NCBI GenBank assembly: GCA_021401465.1
Contig: JADDMT010000005.1
Coordinates: 434,001-498,000 of the forward strand
Source of the DNA: Teratosphaeria epicoccoides
Lineage: Eukaryota > Ascomycota > Dothideomycetes > Mycosphaerellales > Teratosphaeriaceae
DNA length: 64,000 nt
Reading direction: 5' to 3'
The notes beneath the pieces are model-generated. The model did not search any database, was not told the DNA's origin, and saw only the letters and a list, made by a program, of their open reading frames with translations. A program made the position numbers and the translations under genes. Of this stretch, positions 33,159-43,801 are shown in pieces (within the stretch, counting starts at the first letter, position 1; each line of letters opens with the position of its first letter).

Positions 33159-35309
33159 ATGAAAGCGCTCGGCAGGCCGGTATGCGCATCATTGGCATTT
33201 GCCACATATGTGTGCGCACTAGACTACGGTAGCATCAAGAATCTGGGCAGCTCAGGAGGCACTGGCAACAAAGGCGGCATAGGCGACGGTATACCTGTCC
33301 TGGTTCCGCAGGCATTCATTACCGATGCCCGAATCACCCACACACCAAACAGCACTCGCCAGCTGTCGGAGGGTCCAGCACCGGTCCTCTCGTACCGGAA
33401 TGGAACCAACACGGCTTCCAGCTGCGCTCCCATTCACAGTGTGGTGATCGACAATTCTATGTCAGGCGCAAGGCAAAGCATGGTCGGTTTCGGTCACAGC
33501 TGGACTGACAGCACCGTGAGTGTCTTTCAAGACCTCGAACCCGAATTACTGGATCGGGTGATGGAAGATTTGTTTGGTCAGACCGGCAACAACATGGGCT
33601 TCATGCGCCACACCATAGGCAGCTCGGATCTGAGTGGCGTCCAGTACTCCTACGACGACAACGGCCCGTCCTTCAACCTCGGAGAACCAAATCCAACATT
33701 ATCAAATTTCAGCCTAGGACCATACGGCTCGGCAATGGCAGAGATGATAGCTCTCATGGGCGAATACAAGAGCGACGTCTTCCTCTTCGGCGCACCATGG
33801 AGCTATCCGGGGTGGATGAAGAGTAATGATTTGTTCATCGCGCCTAACGTGATCTACGACTTCAACCAGTTTCCCCTGCTCAATAACACCTTTAACATCG
33901 ATCTCATTCCACAGGTTGTCGATTACTTCACAAAGTACATTGACACTTTCAAAAGTGACTACGGTGTGGACATCAATGGGTTGAGTTTGCAAAATGAGCC
34001 ATTGAACCCACAAGGTGCGTGCAGTACCTCTCTTCGTCTCATGCAGAGGTCGACTGTCTGACTTTGCTAGGCGGCTACCCTACGATGTATCTGGACGCCG
34101 CAGACGAAGCGAGCATCATAGTTGCAGGTCTTGGTGCGGCTTTGCATAAACGCAACGCTATCTTCATGGCGTACGATCACAACACAGATCAGCCCGTGTA
34201 TCCCTTCCGCGTGCATCAGACAGCCAAAGGGCTTGTTGATTCCGTCGCATGGCATTGCTACGCGAGTGTGGCAAACTACACCGTGCTTGAAGACTTCATC
34301 AGGAGCTTCCCGGGTACTCTGCAGTTCATGACTGAGTGCACTAATTTCATGCCTAGTGGGGTCAATTTCCAGGTTGCGCTGAGCTTCATGCCTCCAGTCA
34401 TGCACGGGGCGTCTGGAGCTGCTATGTGGGTCATGGCGACCAACCCAGACTTTGGTCCTCATTCTCCGTGAGTTTGTCGATAAGCAGAATGCGTAACGGT
34501 GGGACGTTTACTGATCTTATATTCAAGCTACGGCGGCTGTGCTGGATGTCTGGGATCCATCATCGTCAACTCCTCTGCGCTATACACGAAGACCAATGAC
34601 TACTACATGGTTGGACAGTTCTCGCGATTTGTTCGCCGCGGTGCTGTGGTCTACGATGTTCCGAAAGGCAACGCAGGAAGCATTGTGGTTCCGAACCAGT
34701 TCTTCGTTTTGCCCTTTAAGAATCCGGACGGCAGCTGGGCAGTGGTATTCATGAACAACCTTGGCGAGGACGTGACAGTGCAGATGGAATTCACACAAAA
34801 CGGCGGCGCTTACTGGGAGGGCATTGTTCCACTCAATACCGTCGTTACTTGGTGCGCGCAACAGCTCTGAACGCTGCCTGGGGCTAGACTGATCGAGTGT
34901 ATCCAGGCTACTACCGTCCGACGACACGCCAGCGAACTACAACACATCCGGAGCGAATTCCTCGGCAACTGCTCCATACGCCTGGGCGAATAGCACAGCA
35001 GCACCTAATCCGACAGCATCAGGATACAGCACAGGCATAGCAGCAACTTGCAGTAACCCAGCTACCCCCATCACGACAATCTCCAGTCCCTCCGTAACCG
35101 TCATCCCGGTGCCTGACACCACTCATGTGATCGATACGACGGACTCTCCCTTGCCGACCGACATCCCGACCACCGCCGGTCCTGCTTTTGGGCAAACCTC
35201 GTATGGCTCGTACCCTCCGTGGCAGTACCAAAATCACCCATGGCATGCAGCTGGGCCGCCAAATCACGCTGCAGCTGCGGCGAATAATTACCCGCCTCAG
35301 GCGCATTGA
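33159..35309 (+). CDS. Secreted GH30-family glycoside hydrolase with Ser/Thr/Pro-rich tail
   Basis: Four exons: 33159-34014, 34071-34467, 34528-34851, 34907-35309; 659 aa. The first two introns are required by frame. The last (GTGCGC...ATCCAG, 55 nt) is my proposal: without it the protein stops at 34870 (531 aa); with it the end reads NTVVTWLLPSDDTPANYNTS and continues in a long frame. A signal peptide (MKALGRPVCASLAFATYVCA) opens the protein. GH30 features: VGFGHSWTDSTVSVF, MRHTIGSSDLS, FGAPWSYPGWMKSND, acid/base Glu280 in LSLQNEPLNPQ and nucleophile Glu374 in LQFMTECTNF. Fungal relatives act on beta-1,6-glucan or beta-1,6-galactan. The tail is Ser/Thr/Pro/Asn-rich and could tether the enzyme in the wall. 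Confidence 0.85.
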
Positions 35310-35811
35310 GGTACTAGCAGACGGCCCACAGCACGATCATACACAGATAATCAGTGATCGCGACAGCTAGTCCAATATCGATCAAGCACCGCTTCAGAGA
35401 CTCATTTTAATCTTGTCAGTCCATGGCTTCTCCTCTCTGGACTGAGACTAAGCGGCAATTTTTTTTTCCTGGCTGCTAATTAGGCGTAATATTGACGGGT
35501 AGCGCTGGCTGGCTTGTCGGCAACTTCGCGTAAGTGTCTCTCGTTTTTACATCAAGCTGAAACCCTAGCATGGGAATGCACAGGGATGCGGGGAGCATCG
35601 TACCGGCCGCCGTCACGTCTTTATCAAGCATACAAAAAGGTCAATACATCGTATTGTGAATCATGTTCTAGAGCTTGTCTCAGGTACCGCACGACTTCGA
35701 GCAAACTCCACGCCACACGGCAGAGTTGGATCCACGGCTTTGCTATACTTGTACATAGGAGCAGCGCATTACCATCAAGACTCAGGTACCTTTCCACCAC
35801 ATCACATCACC
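35310..35811. other. Convergent intergenic region
   Basis: 502 bp with an 11-base T run near 35460; otherwise nothing seen. Confidence 0.4.
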
Positions 35812-38100
35812 TCACCTGATGGCGCACCAATCTTCAACCTCACTCGAGCAGTTCCCCTCCAGTATCTGACTCCCGCTGAGCACACCTTTTACAGGACTCC
35901 TGCTCTCAGTGCCGTCTCTCTCCGCCCAGAGCTCGTGAAATTTGATACTGGCGTCACTTGTTGCTACGACAAGACAGCCTTCCTCCCGGGTCCTCTTCCC
36001 ATACCAGGGCCCTCCCTCGCTACCGTCCGTCGCACGTTTCCCCGGTAGACCACCAGCAGGACCACGAGGATATGCGACAGAGTGGAGCGCTCTCTCCTCT
36101 GCGACCCACGGGATCTTCACGACACACCGACAGCTAGGCCAACTGAATACCGCGACTCGGATCTTGTGCTCCGGCTGGGCAAACCCGAATGTCGCCGCAA
36201 TCTCCTTCTTCTTCTCGGACCAGATCAGACTCGTGACCTGCGCATGGCAGTCGATCGTGGCAAGTCTAGCACCGGAGACCGTGTGGAAGAAGTGGATACA
36301 TCGATCATTGCTACCACCACCAGCCGCCAGTAGACTGGGCTGCCATGGAGCGAATGCCAGGGCCCTGACTGCGGCGTTGAGCGTGAAGATATGTTTTTGC
36401 TGGCCTGGAACAATGTTGAGAACAGCGCCCTGCCCGGCAACAGAGTCCAAGTTATCTTGATCTCCAGATCGGACTTTCACTGTGTCCTCGCTACCTTGAA
36501 CTTCTTGGCGACGTCGATGCTGCTTTATGATCTTCTTGGTTTCGAACAGGAAGAGCTGATTGTCATTGCCGCCTGTAGCGAAGAACTCGCCGTCACGGCT
36601 CCAAGCAATACCGCAGACTTGTTGCGAATGGCAACTGATGCGCGCAAGCAGCGTCATACTGCCATGCCAATCAAACAAATCCCGTTGATCTTGGTCAGGC
36701 CACTCAACCGAGTATAAGTAGACATTCCCAGCTTCATCACCGACGAGGAGCTCTTCGGTGGTAACAGTAGCGCAGCTTTCGCGAATGGACTGACTTCGCA
36801 CAGTGTTTGGTCGAAAGCACACAAAGCTCACAGCACTGGGTTGCTCAGAGTCGAATCGCGGGTCTCGGTCGAGAGGACTCCAGAGCGTGATCCGGCCATC
36901 GGCTCGACCGATTGCCAGGACTGCGCTTCCACCGGCCGCAGAGCTGAAAGATAGACTCGTGATGTGAGCCGAAAATGGTGCGGTCAATGAATCTGGGAGC
37001 TTCGGTGTGTATCTTTGTCTGTCTTCCGACCAAAGATAAACGTGTGGGCCAAGCCCAACAGCGAGGCAATCCAAAGTAGGCGAGTACGCAAGCAAGGAGC
37101 AATAGTAGTCGTCCCGGAGCGCGGGCGCGTCAAGCACACGGAAAGGGATGACGGGTACGTCCTTGACCTTCTTCGTTCTACCTGCAGTGGGACTGACCGG
37201 GCTGTCTTGATCCCATTTGCCATCGCGCCAAATTCTCCCGCCTGTCGCTGCTTGACTCGAATTGGGACTGGACGGCGCCGACGGCGTAGAGATTGGCGAG
37301 CTGTAATCGAGAAGCCTGGCATGCTGATCCATACCCATAGCTACAGCAAGCCGATTCCCGTGACATTCTTCTTCGTCGTGAGGGCTCACCTTGCGCAAGA
37401 AATCGGCACTGTAGTGGGGCGCTGAGGTCCCGCTCGTCACCCTTCCGCCTCGCCCAGTGGGTGTGCTCGGTACGCCCTTAGTGACCAGAGTGCTACCAAC
37501 AGTCCAGATAGCGCCTTCGCTTACGACTCGATAGTGTGATCGTCTTGCATCGGAGACCAAAGTGCTCGTCCTTCCAACAGGTCTGGCGGCAGGAGCTGGA
37601 CCTCGCAATGTAGCATATCGCTCGTTCATTCGTAAACTCCTGCGAGTGGCAGGTGCAAAAGGATCTGAATTCGTAGCAGCCAGCTGACCGTAGGCATCAG
37701 CGCCTGGAAGCTTTCCGCTGCGCTGATTGATGCTCAGCGTGCCTTTGGCAGGGATCTCCGCGCGAGTTGGGATGAAGCGATCAGGTGACTGAATGCCGCC
37801 AGCCATCAACTTCCGCTGGCGAGATGTAGCATTGCGCTCACAGTGTCTCAACAAAGCGCTCGGTTGCCGTTGCGGCGTACTTAAAAGCAAAGCAGATATG
37901 CCTTTGAGGCGGTGGCGAAACGCGTGCGCACCCTTTGCGGGACTTGCAGGAATAAGCGGAGTCTCGTCGTCAGGCAGCAGGTCCATATCAGCGTCATCGT
38001 CTTCCTCTGCAAGCTCATTTTCGTTTGACGCGGCCTCGGAGTCTATGCAATCATGCCCTCCATCAAATTGTGCTAATGACAAGCTTGGCAGACGCCTCAT
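35812..38100 (-). CDS. AMA1: Cdc20/Cdh1-family APC/C activator, Ama1-like
   Basis: At least 762 aa from the ATG at 38100. The C-box SPDRFIPTR lies about 100 residues in, followed by a basic linker (RRSLRMNERYATLRGP) and a seven-bladed WD40 propeller: VIPFRVLDAPALRDDYYCSL, LAYSPTLDCLAVGLGPHVYL, ISCHSQQVCGIAWSRDGEFF, TGGNDNQLFLFET, AVRALAFAPWQPSLLAAGGG. The protein ends in Ile-Arg, the IR tail that docks activators on the APC/C. The long insertions between blades fit the meiosis-specific Ama1 branch better than Cdc20 or Cdh1. Codons upstream of 38100 (DSDDEVDSDVDGSETPITSP) also look coding, so the true start may lie in an upstream exon behind a CAG near 38200. The frame stays open far upstream but overlaps another gene. 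Confidence 0.88.
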   Translation of the reverse strand: MRRLPSLSLAQFDGGHDCIDSEAASNENELAEEDDDADMDLLPDDETPLIPASPAKGAHAFRHRLKGISALLLSTPQRQPSALLRHCERNATSRQRKLMAGGIQSPDRFIPTRAEIPAKGTLSINQRSGKLPGADAYGQLAATNSDPFAPATRRSLRMNERYATLRGPAPAARPVGRTSTLVSDARRSHYRVVSEGAIWTVGSTLVTKGVPSTPTGRGGRVTSGTSAPHYSADFLRKVSPHDEEECHGNRLAVAMGMDQHARLLDYSSPISTPSAPSSPNSSQAATGGRIWRDGKWDQDSPVSPTAGRTKKVKDVPVIPFRVLDAPALRDDYYCSLLAYSPTLDCLAVGLGPHVYLWSEDRQRYTPKLPDSLTAPFSAHITSLSFSSAAGGSAVLAIGRADGRITLWSPLDRDPRFDSEQPSAVSFVCFRPNTVRSQSIRESCATVTTEELLVGDEAGNVYLYSVEWPDQDQRDLFDWHGSMTLLARISCHSQQVCGIAWSRDGEFFATGGNDNQLFLFETKKIIKQHRRRQEVQGSEDTVKVRSGDQDNLDSVAGQGAVLNIVPGQQKHIFTLNAAVRALAFAPWQPSLLAAGGGSNDRCIHFFHTVSGARLATIDCHAQVTSLIWSEKKKEIAATFGFAQPEHKIRVAVFSWPSCRCVVKIPWVAEERALHSVAYPRGPAGGLPGKRATDGSEGGPWYGKRTREEGCLVVATSDASIKFHELWAERDGTESRSPVKGVLSGSQILEGNCSSEVEDWCAIR

Positions 38101-38263
38101 TGGAGGCCGAGCCAATTTGATTGGGCTGTTCTCGGGGCTGGTGATAGGCGTCTCAGAGCCATCAACATCCGAGTCAACTTCGTCGTCAGAGTCTTGAGTC
38201 CTGGTATGCCAGCAGACTAGGCTCGAATATGCCAATTCTGGGTTGAGCCGTGACGGTCCCTCC

Positions 38264-40399
38264 TCACAAGGCGTGTTGCAAGCGTTCGATGGAACAAGTG
38301 GACGCTCGTCCAGTTCTGGGCCGCCTGAGGTGCTCCCTTGAATACTTTTCCCGGTACCCATGCCTTCTTTCTCCCGGCTTTGGCAAATTGTTGCCCACTT
38401 CAGATCTGGCTTCAAGCTTTGCAAGGTCCGATCGGGCGTCAAAGTATTCTGGCTGGCTCTGAAGCTGGTGGTATTTGCAGCAGTCGATTCCGTTGTGCTC
38501 CTTTGGCTGTCCGCTTCCATCTGCAGGAGGTGGCGGTGAAACCTCCGGCACAATCGGTGGTTGATGTGGCCGGGCGTCACTTCTTCCGCGCTTTTGCCTC
38601 TCGAATGATCCGTGCCGCATCGATGATCTTGAACTGCTGATAGACTTGTGAGATTCGGATCCGGAGAGAGGCGGCTTTGGCGTACGCCTCTCCATGAGTG
38701 GGACAACTTCCGCTCGCTTCTCATAGTGCAGTGGAAATAGCATATATCCGCCGGGCCGGTCAACGGGAACGTCTTTCCATACTGTGGTCCATCCGACCTG
38801 TCGCTCCGAGCTATGCTTGGGACAAGGGCAGTAGCCGTACCGTTGGATGTTTTCGGCATGATGAGCAGATGCTCCTGACCCAGTCGATCGGGTTGAAACA
38901 TGTGAGCGATGGGATGGTGTTCTCTGCATGCTCCTGCCGCGGTCGATAGTGGGTGCCGTGCTGCATGATCGGTCGCGTTGTGCAGACTCAAGGTCGAATT
39001 TGATGCTTGGCCGCTTGGACAGCTCCAATGGATCGGCCGCTGAGGTATGCTGCTGCCCTGGCATAGGCTCGATGATGGCATGGGTACCGTTGCTACTTTG
39101 ATCCTTGGGGTGGATGTTTCTCCTGAAGCACTTCTCCTAGAGGGCGTCGATTGTCTTTCTTGTCTCTCGGAGGCTATCCACAGCGCGTTGCCAGTGTTGC
39201 ACTGCACGCAATCGCTTCCGAGGTCTGTTGACTGCTGTTGAGGCAGGCGAGCGAATGTCAGGCTCGGGCTCTCGTGAAGGACTTGTGATTCCTCCATGTT
39301 CGGCCCCGACAAATCTTGCTTGATGCGCGCTTTCGGTCCCTGCCTCGACGTCCTCTGTCGCAGACTCAACGAGAGGCGTGGCATCATGGAATCCTGCAGT
39401 CTCGTTCTGCTCACGTGATGCGATTGCTCTAGGCTCAGGGGCAACTTCCTGTGGGTTGAGGATGAAGGCATCGTCACCCGCTCTGGCCGCTTGGTGTTTG
39501 CGCCAAAGCATCCATGTTTGGGGATGGGCAAATCGGAATGCGGACTCAGCCATAGATATTCGGTCCGCATCTCCGCTTGCAAAAGGCGATTGATCAGGCT
39601 TTGTGTCTCGCTGTTGCGGATGGAAAGCGTCTTGGTTTGCTCCAGGCATTCCAGGACTGCCGGATGCTCCTTCGGCAGCGGGCTGTGTTTCCACGTGGGC
39701 AGAGTCTCCGCTTGACTCGCTGTGACGTCTTGCTTCCTGCTTTGGCTTAGATTTCCATCGAAACCAATGGTCTCGGAAACGAGGGTGCTCCTGTTGCTGC
39801 TCGTTCGGAGGCTGCTCTCTTGAGGAGGGCTCCAGTGCAGGAGCATATTCGGGTGGCGACTGTGCATACTGGCTTGGTGCTCTTGGCTGAAGCTCCGGGA
39901 CGATGTATGCAGGCGTCGAGCTGAGCTCCTCGGGTTCTTTGGCAGGTCGGACTCGGTCGAAATCCTCAGGCTGCTCGCCACTTTCGCGGTCAGGCGAGTC
40001 TTCTCTTCCATCGAGGGTGCTACAAGACACTTGTCTAAAGAATGGCTCGCGCAGCTGACGTATCTCATTTTGCGGCTGCGAACGCCCGTCCCTACTTGAC
40101 TTTCGGTGTCCACCAATGAAAATAGGCTGCCAAGGCCGGCCCCGTCGCTCGACTGCCTTGTCTTCATGGTGTTGGCCTCGCTTGCCGATTTCTGCCTCAG
40201 CTTGAACCTCCTTCGGGGCGCAAGAAGATCGTCTACGCTGTCCAACGAGATCTGTTGTGGCTTGGCCGACGACCGGCTCATGCCACGTATCGTGGCCCAT
40301 TGAGCGGCTCCCTGGACGTCCACCTTCAGCCATGGCTGGAGCTTGCGTGGCTCGTTCACTAAGTCTCTGGCTTGATGTCTGTTGCTGCTGCACGGCCAT
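38264..40399 (-). CDS. Unknown protein gene interrupted by one in-frame TAG
   Basis: Two long frames of the same phase, 40612-39137 and 39064-38264, are separated only by a TAG at 39137-39139. The ATG at 40399 (AACATGG context) is the best start; an earlier one at 40612 is possible. The sequence looks like a real charged fungal protein: RFRDHWFRWKSKPKQEARRH, ESAFRFAHPQTWMLWRKHQA, RLRAVQHWQRAVDSLRETRK before the stop, and ENIQRYGYCPCPKHSSERQV, WKDVPVDRPGGYMLFPLHYE after it. A 45-nt in-frame intron (GTGGATAG...CTCTAG) could remove the stop but its donor is poor. I recognise no domain. It ends just upstream of the AMA1-like gene on the same strand. Confidence 0.5.
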
Positions 40400-40612
40400 G
40401 TTTGATCGTGTTCGGTAGCGAAATAGTCCACGTCTCCCGCATTTTGGCTGGTGCGGACACAAGATGCAGATGGCGGAGCGCGCCTGCTCCTGCATAACTT
40501 GCTTTGCTGGGGCTCGTTGTTGTACTGAACGGTCTCTCCGCCGCTGTCTGAGTAGGCGGACATTGTCCACGGCCCGACCAAGATTAGGGTGGTGAATATG
40601 CATCGGCACCAC

Positions 40613-41071
40613 TTAGATGGTGATTTGATGCATGGGAGGTAGCCACTGAGCGAGGCTTGAGAGATGAGTCGGATTGGCTACTGTCTTCAAACCGACTCTG
40701 ACTCCCAGAAAACTGATAGAAGACCTGCAGAGAAGTTGTTGTGATCCTGCTGCAGCGCCTGAAGTCTGCTCACAAAACCCTGCTGTGTTAGTTTCGCCTG
40801 CCCTATTAGTACAAAGTAATAGCAAAGTGATGCGGATGCACCATTGGATGTGTCAGAGCCAGGGTGAAGCCAGCACCGCGTGAAGATCTCCTGTTGAAGA
40901 AATCCGGCAGGTGCCATCATTAGGTACGCGACGAGTAGGTCCCTCGGGTGTCGTGGGCGTATGCGGCTTCTCCATGTTGAGATGAATTGCTGCTGCCTCT
41001 ATCTTGCACGAATCGCGACGTCGCGCATTATTCAGCTCCCATACCAGCATCATCAGCCGTGATTGGCGGTA
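40613..41071. other. Divergent promoter region unknown gene / BET4
   Basis: About 460 bp between opposed genes; no further feature seen. Confidence 0.35.
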
Positions 41072-42328
41072 ATGGCAAGCGTAGGTCAACCGTCCTGATG
41101 AAAGGAAGCAGGATGAAGTTGAGGCTGATGGAAAGAACAGCACGGGATTCCCCGCGTTTCCGGCTCTGCACTCGACAAAAGCGACGGCGCGAGGGAGAAG
41201 GAGCGGAAGCAGATTGAGGCATATGTATCATTGGAGAAAGCCGTGGTAGACCGAGTACGGACGTCCTCATTGGCATGTCAAGGTAGGAAGTATGGCTGAT
41301 GCGTTGACGCATAGATCAAAGCAAAGGACTACAGCAACACCACCTTCCAGCTCACCTCCCAACTCCTGACCCAGAACCCAGAGTACTATACCATATGGAA
41401 CTATCGGCGCTTGCTCCTCCAAGACGTCTTCGCCAACGAGCTCACGCAATCCAACATCCCTATACCTGAAGGGGAAGGCACGCAAGATGCGGACCAGGCA
41501 GCCGCCGCCAAGGCCGGGCAAACACCTGCGCAGCGAGAGATCGCGCTCCTTATAGAAGAGGATTTGCGCTTCTTGATCCCGCTGTTGAAACAATTCCCAA
41601 AATGCTACTGGATATGGAATCATCGTTCTTGGCTTTTGGCTCAGGCCACAGAGCATCTGCCCCCGCACACTGCCATTCAGCTTTGGAAGGGCGAGCTGGG
41701 ACTGGTCAGCAAGATGCTGGCAATCGACAGCAGGAACTTCCATGGCTGGGGCTACAGACGCGAAGTCGTCGAAAGCATAGAGAAGTTGAGTGGGAAGAGT
41801 ATGGTTGAGGATGAGTTCGGGTACACAACTAAGATGATCAACACCAACCTGTCCAACTTTTCGGCTTGGCATTATCGCTCGCAGCTGATAATTCGACTGC
41901 TGCTACGGCGAAAGGCCAGCAGCGACGATCGGAAAGCTTTCTTTGACTCAGAGCTCGAGCTCATTACCAACGCCTTGTGGACAGATCCGTACGACCAGAG
42001 CCTCTGGTTCTATCACCAGTACCTCCTCGCTACGCTTGATTCCAGCAATGCTCAGACCACGTCGATACTGGAGCCGTGTACCAATGAAACCCGGGTCAAG
42101 TATCTGGAGCAGGAAATTGGTAGCATCAAGGAGATGATAGATGGTGCTGAGGATTGCAAGTATATGTACCAGGCCTTGCTTGAGTATTCAAGGAGACATT
42201 TGGAGGTCGACGCTGGTAACAGCTTTGTGAGCACGGAGGAGATGGCCGGCTGGCTGCAGGAGTTGAAGACGAGAGACCCGTTGAGAGCTGGGCGGTGGTT
42301 GGATTTGGAGAGGAGCATGAAGCTGTAG
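41072..42328 (+). CDS. BET4: Rab geranylgeranyltransferase alpha subunit Bet4
   Basis: Exons 41141-41254 and 41315-42328 are secure; the second intron (GTACGG...CATAG, 60 nt) gives LEKAVVDRIKAKDYSNTTFQ with the family spacing. The exon at 41141 starts HGIPRVSG right after AACAG, so the initiator Met must come from an earlier exon. The best candidate is the ATG at 41072-41074 followed by a GC-AG intron (GCAAGC...AACAG), an exon of just three coding bases; this is inference. Product about 376 aa. Prenyltransferase-alpha repeats are clear: PEYYTIWNYRRLLLQ, KCYWIWNHRSWLLA, NFHGWGYRREVVES, NFSAWHYRSQLIIR, DQSLWFYHQYLL. With Bet2 and the escort protein it lipidates Rab GTPases in the cytosol. Confidence 0.88.
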
Positions 42329-42384
42329 TGTATTCGTGATGCAGGCTCGGACTCGGGTCACGAAGGACTGCTCTCGATGTCGAC

Positions 42385-42773
42385 TCAGTCAGTGTCCACC
42401 GATATGGTCGCAAAGCCTGTTCCCGTCAATCCGAAACTCTTGGCGAGTTTTCCGTGCTCCACTTCCCATCTGCCAATCAAGCTGATCTTTCCTGACACCG
42501 TCTTCAGATCTTCTCCAAGAGCATTGACGATCGACTCAAAATTACTTGGGCGTCCCAGAAGGGTTGTCATGCGAAGACCAATGCCCACAGACTTGAGCTG
42601 TACGTCTGGCATCATCGCGGAAAGAAGTGCACATGTGTCCGTCACGACCTCCTCGCAGCGGTTAACGAGGGTAGGCCGCTGGTATAGACAAGTTCGTAGA
42701 TCATGAGTCGTAGCTCTGATGGCAGGCTCGTAAGGCGACAGTCGCCCGATACTACACTGGCAGTTGTTGTCAT
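42385..42773 (-). pseudogene. Frameshifted relic of an F-box-like / LPxELRxxIY protein
   Basis: An ATG at 42773 opens MTTTASVVSGDCRLTSLPSE and continues LRLMIYELVYTSG, matching the LPxELRxxIYExV opening shared by many fungal F-box-like proteins. That frame stops at a TGA after LTAARRS. From about 42700 the next frame continues smoothly as NRCEEVVTDTCALLSAMMPD and GRWEVEHGKLAKSFG to a stop at 42385. No plausible intron joins them, so a frameshift is likely. Such proteins are usually 200-400 aa; this one would be about 125 aa, so it is also truncated. Confidence 0.42.
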
Positions 42774-43801
42774 GCTAGCGGTCGATGTGTCCGTGCTTGA
42801 TGAGTCCAGTCAAATATTCGGTCCTCGGAAAGTAGGATGGAAGGGTTGGTATATCATTCAAGCTGCAGACGTGAACCTGGCTGACTCGTAACCGGTTCGT
42901 GATGCAGGTCCTTCTTCGTGACTCCATGATCACATGCAAGACCGAAGCGAGGGCAGACGGGAGTCTCATTGCACATGGCAACAACGTTGACTGAATGTGG
43001 CGCTTCTGGAAGTCTGGTATGCTGCCAGCACATGCGTTGCTCACTTCATTTGGTAGCAGCTGTGGCTCTGCGCAGCATGCAACGAATGACCTCGACCACC
43101 ACATGTGTTACAAGAATCCGCCAGGACTAGCAGATCGCACATATTAGGCAGCTATCATCTACAGACGATTGGTCACGAGTAAACCAAGCGCAAGTACATC
43201 TCATCGTGGAGATGCAGCGCCATTCGCAGCCATTATGGTTCCAATGCTATTTCATGAATGTCAGTCTCACATCACCGCCTCTCCTCCAATAGGTCTGTCT
43301 CACTATTCCCAGTCTTTCATGAGTGGCGATCTCGTCAGCCTCATCTCATCAGCTTCATCGTGACCCGGGCCGTCAGCGTCACTGTCATCTGATTCGTCAT
43401 CCTCACTCTCAGCCAACTGGACAACCTCAGTGGGCCCCATCATTGTTCACGAAGGTGTCCTTGCCAGTCGGCATGGAACTGTATTTGATGTGGCATGCTG
43501 CATGTGTGTGGTGCATAGATCATCGGCAACTTTCAAGCGACAGCCGAGGCCGTCACGAAAACATGAATACACGCCACTACACGACCTTGGACCTTTCCCG
43601 TACTCGATACCACAGTGCCAGGCTGACTTGTCGTGATGTCTGAGGCGCACCTTCCGCATGCGGTGGCACAGCGTCGCGATCCAATCAGCGGGTTTACAAC
43701 TCGATTGTCCAATCGTCGGAGAGATGTTTGTATACGGATGTTTGTGAACGCTTCTTCGTTTCATAAACATTCCCCAACCAGCAGCAGAACACTGGCATCC
43801 T
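42774..43801. other. Gene-free stretch
   Basis: About 1 kb with scattered short frames only. It separates two decayed genes and may itself be relic DNA, but nothing is recognisable. Confidence 0.4.
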
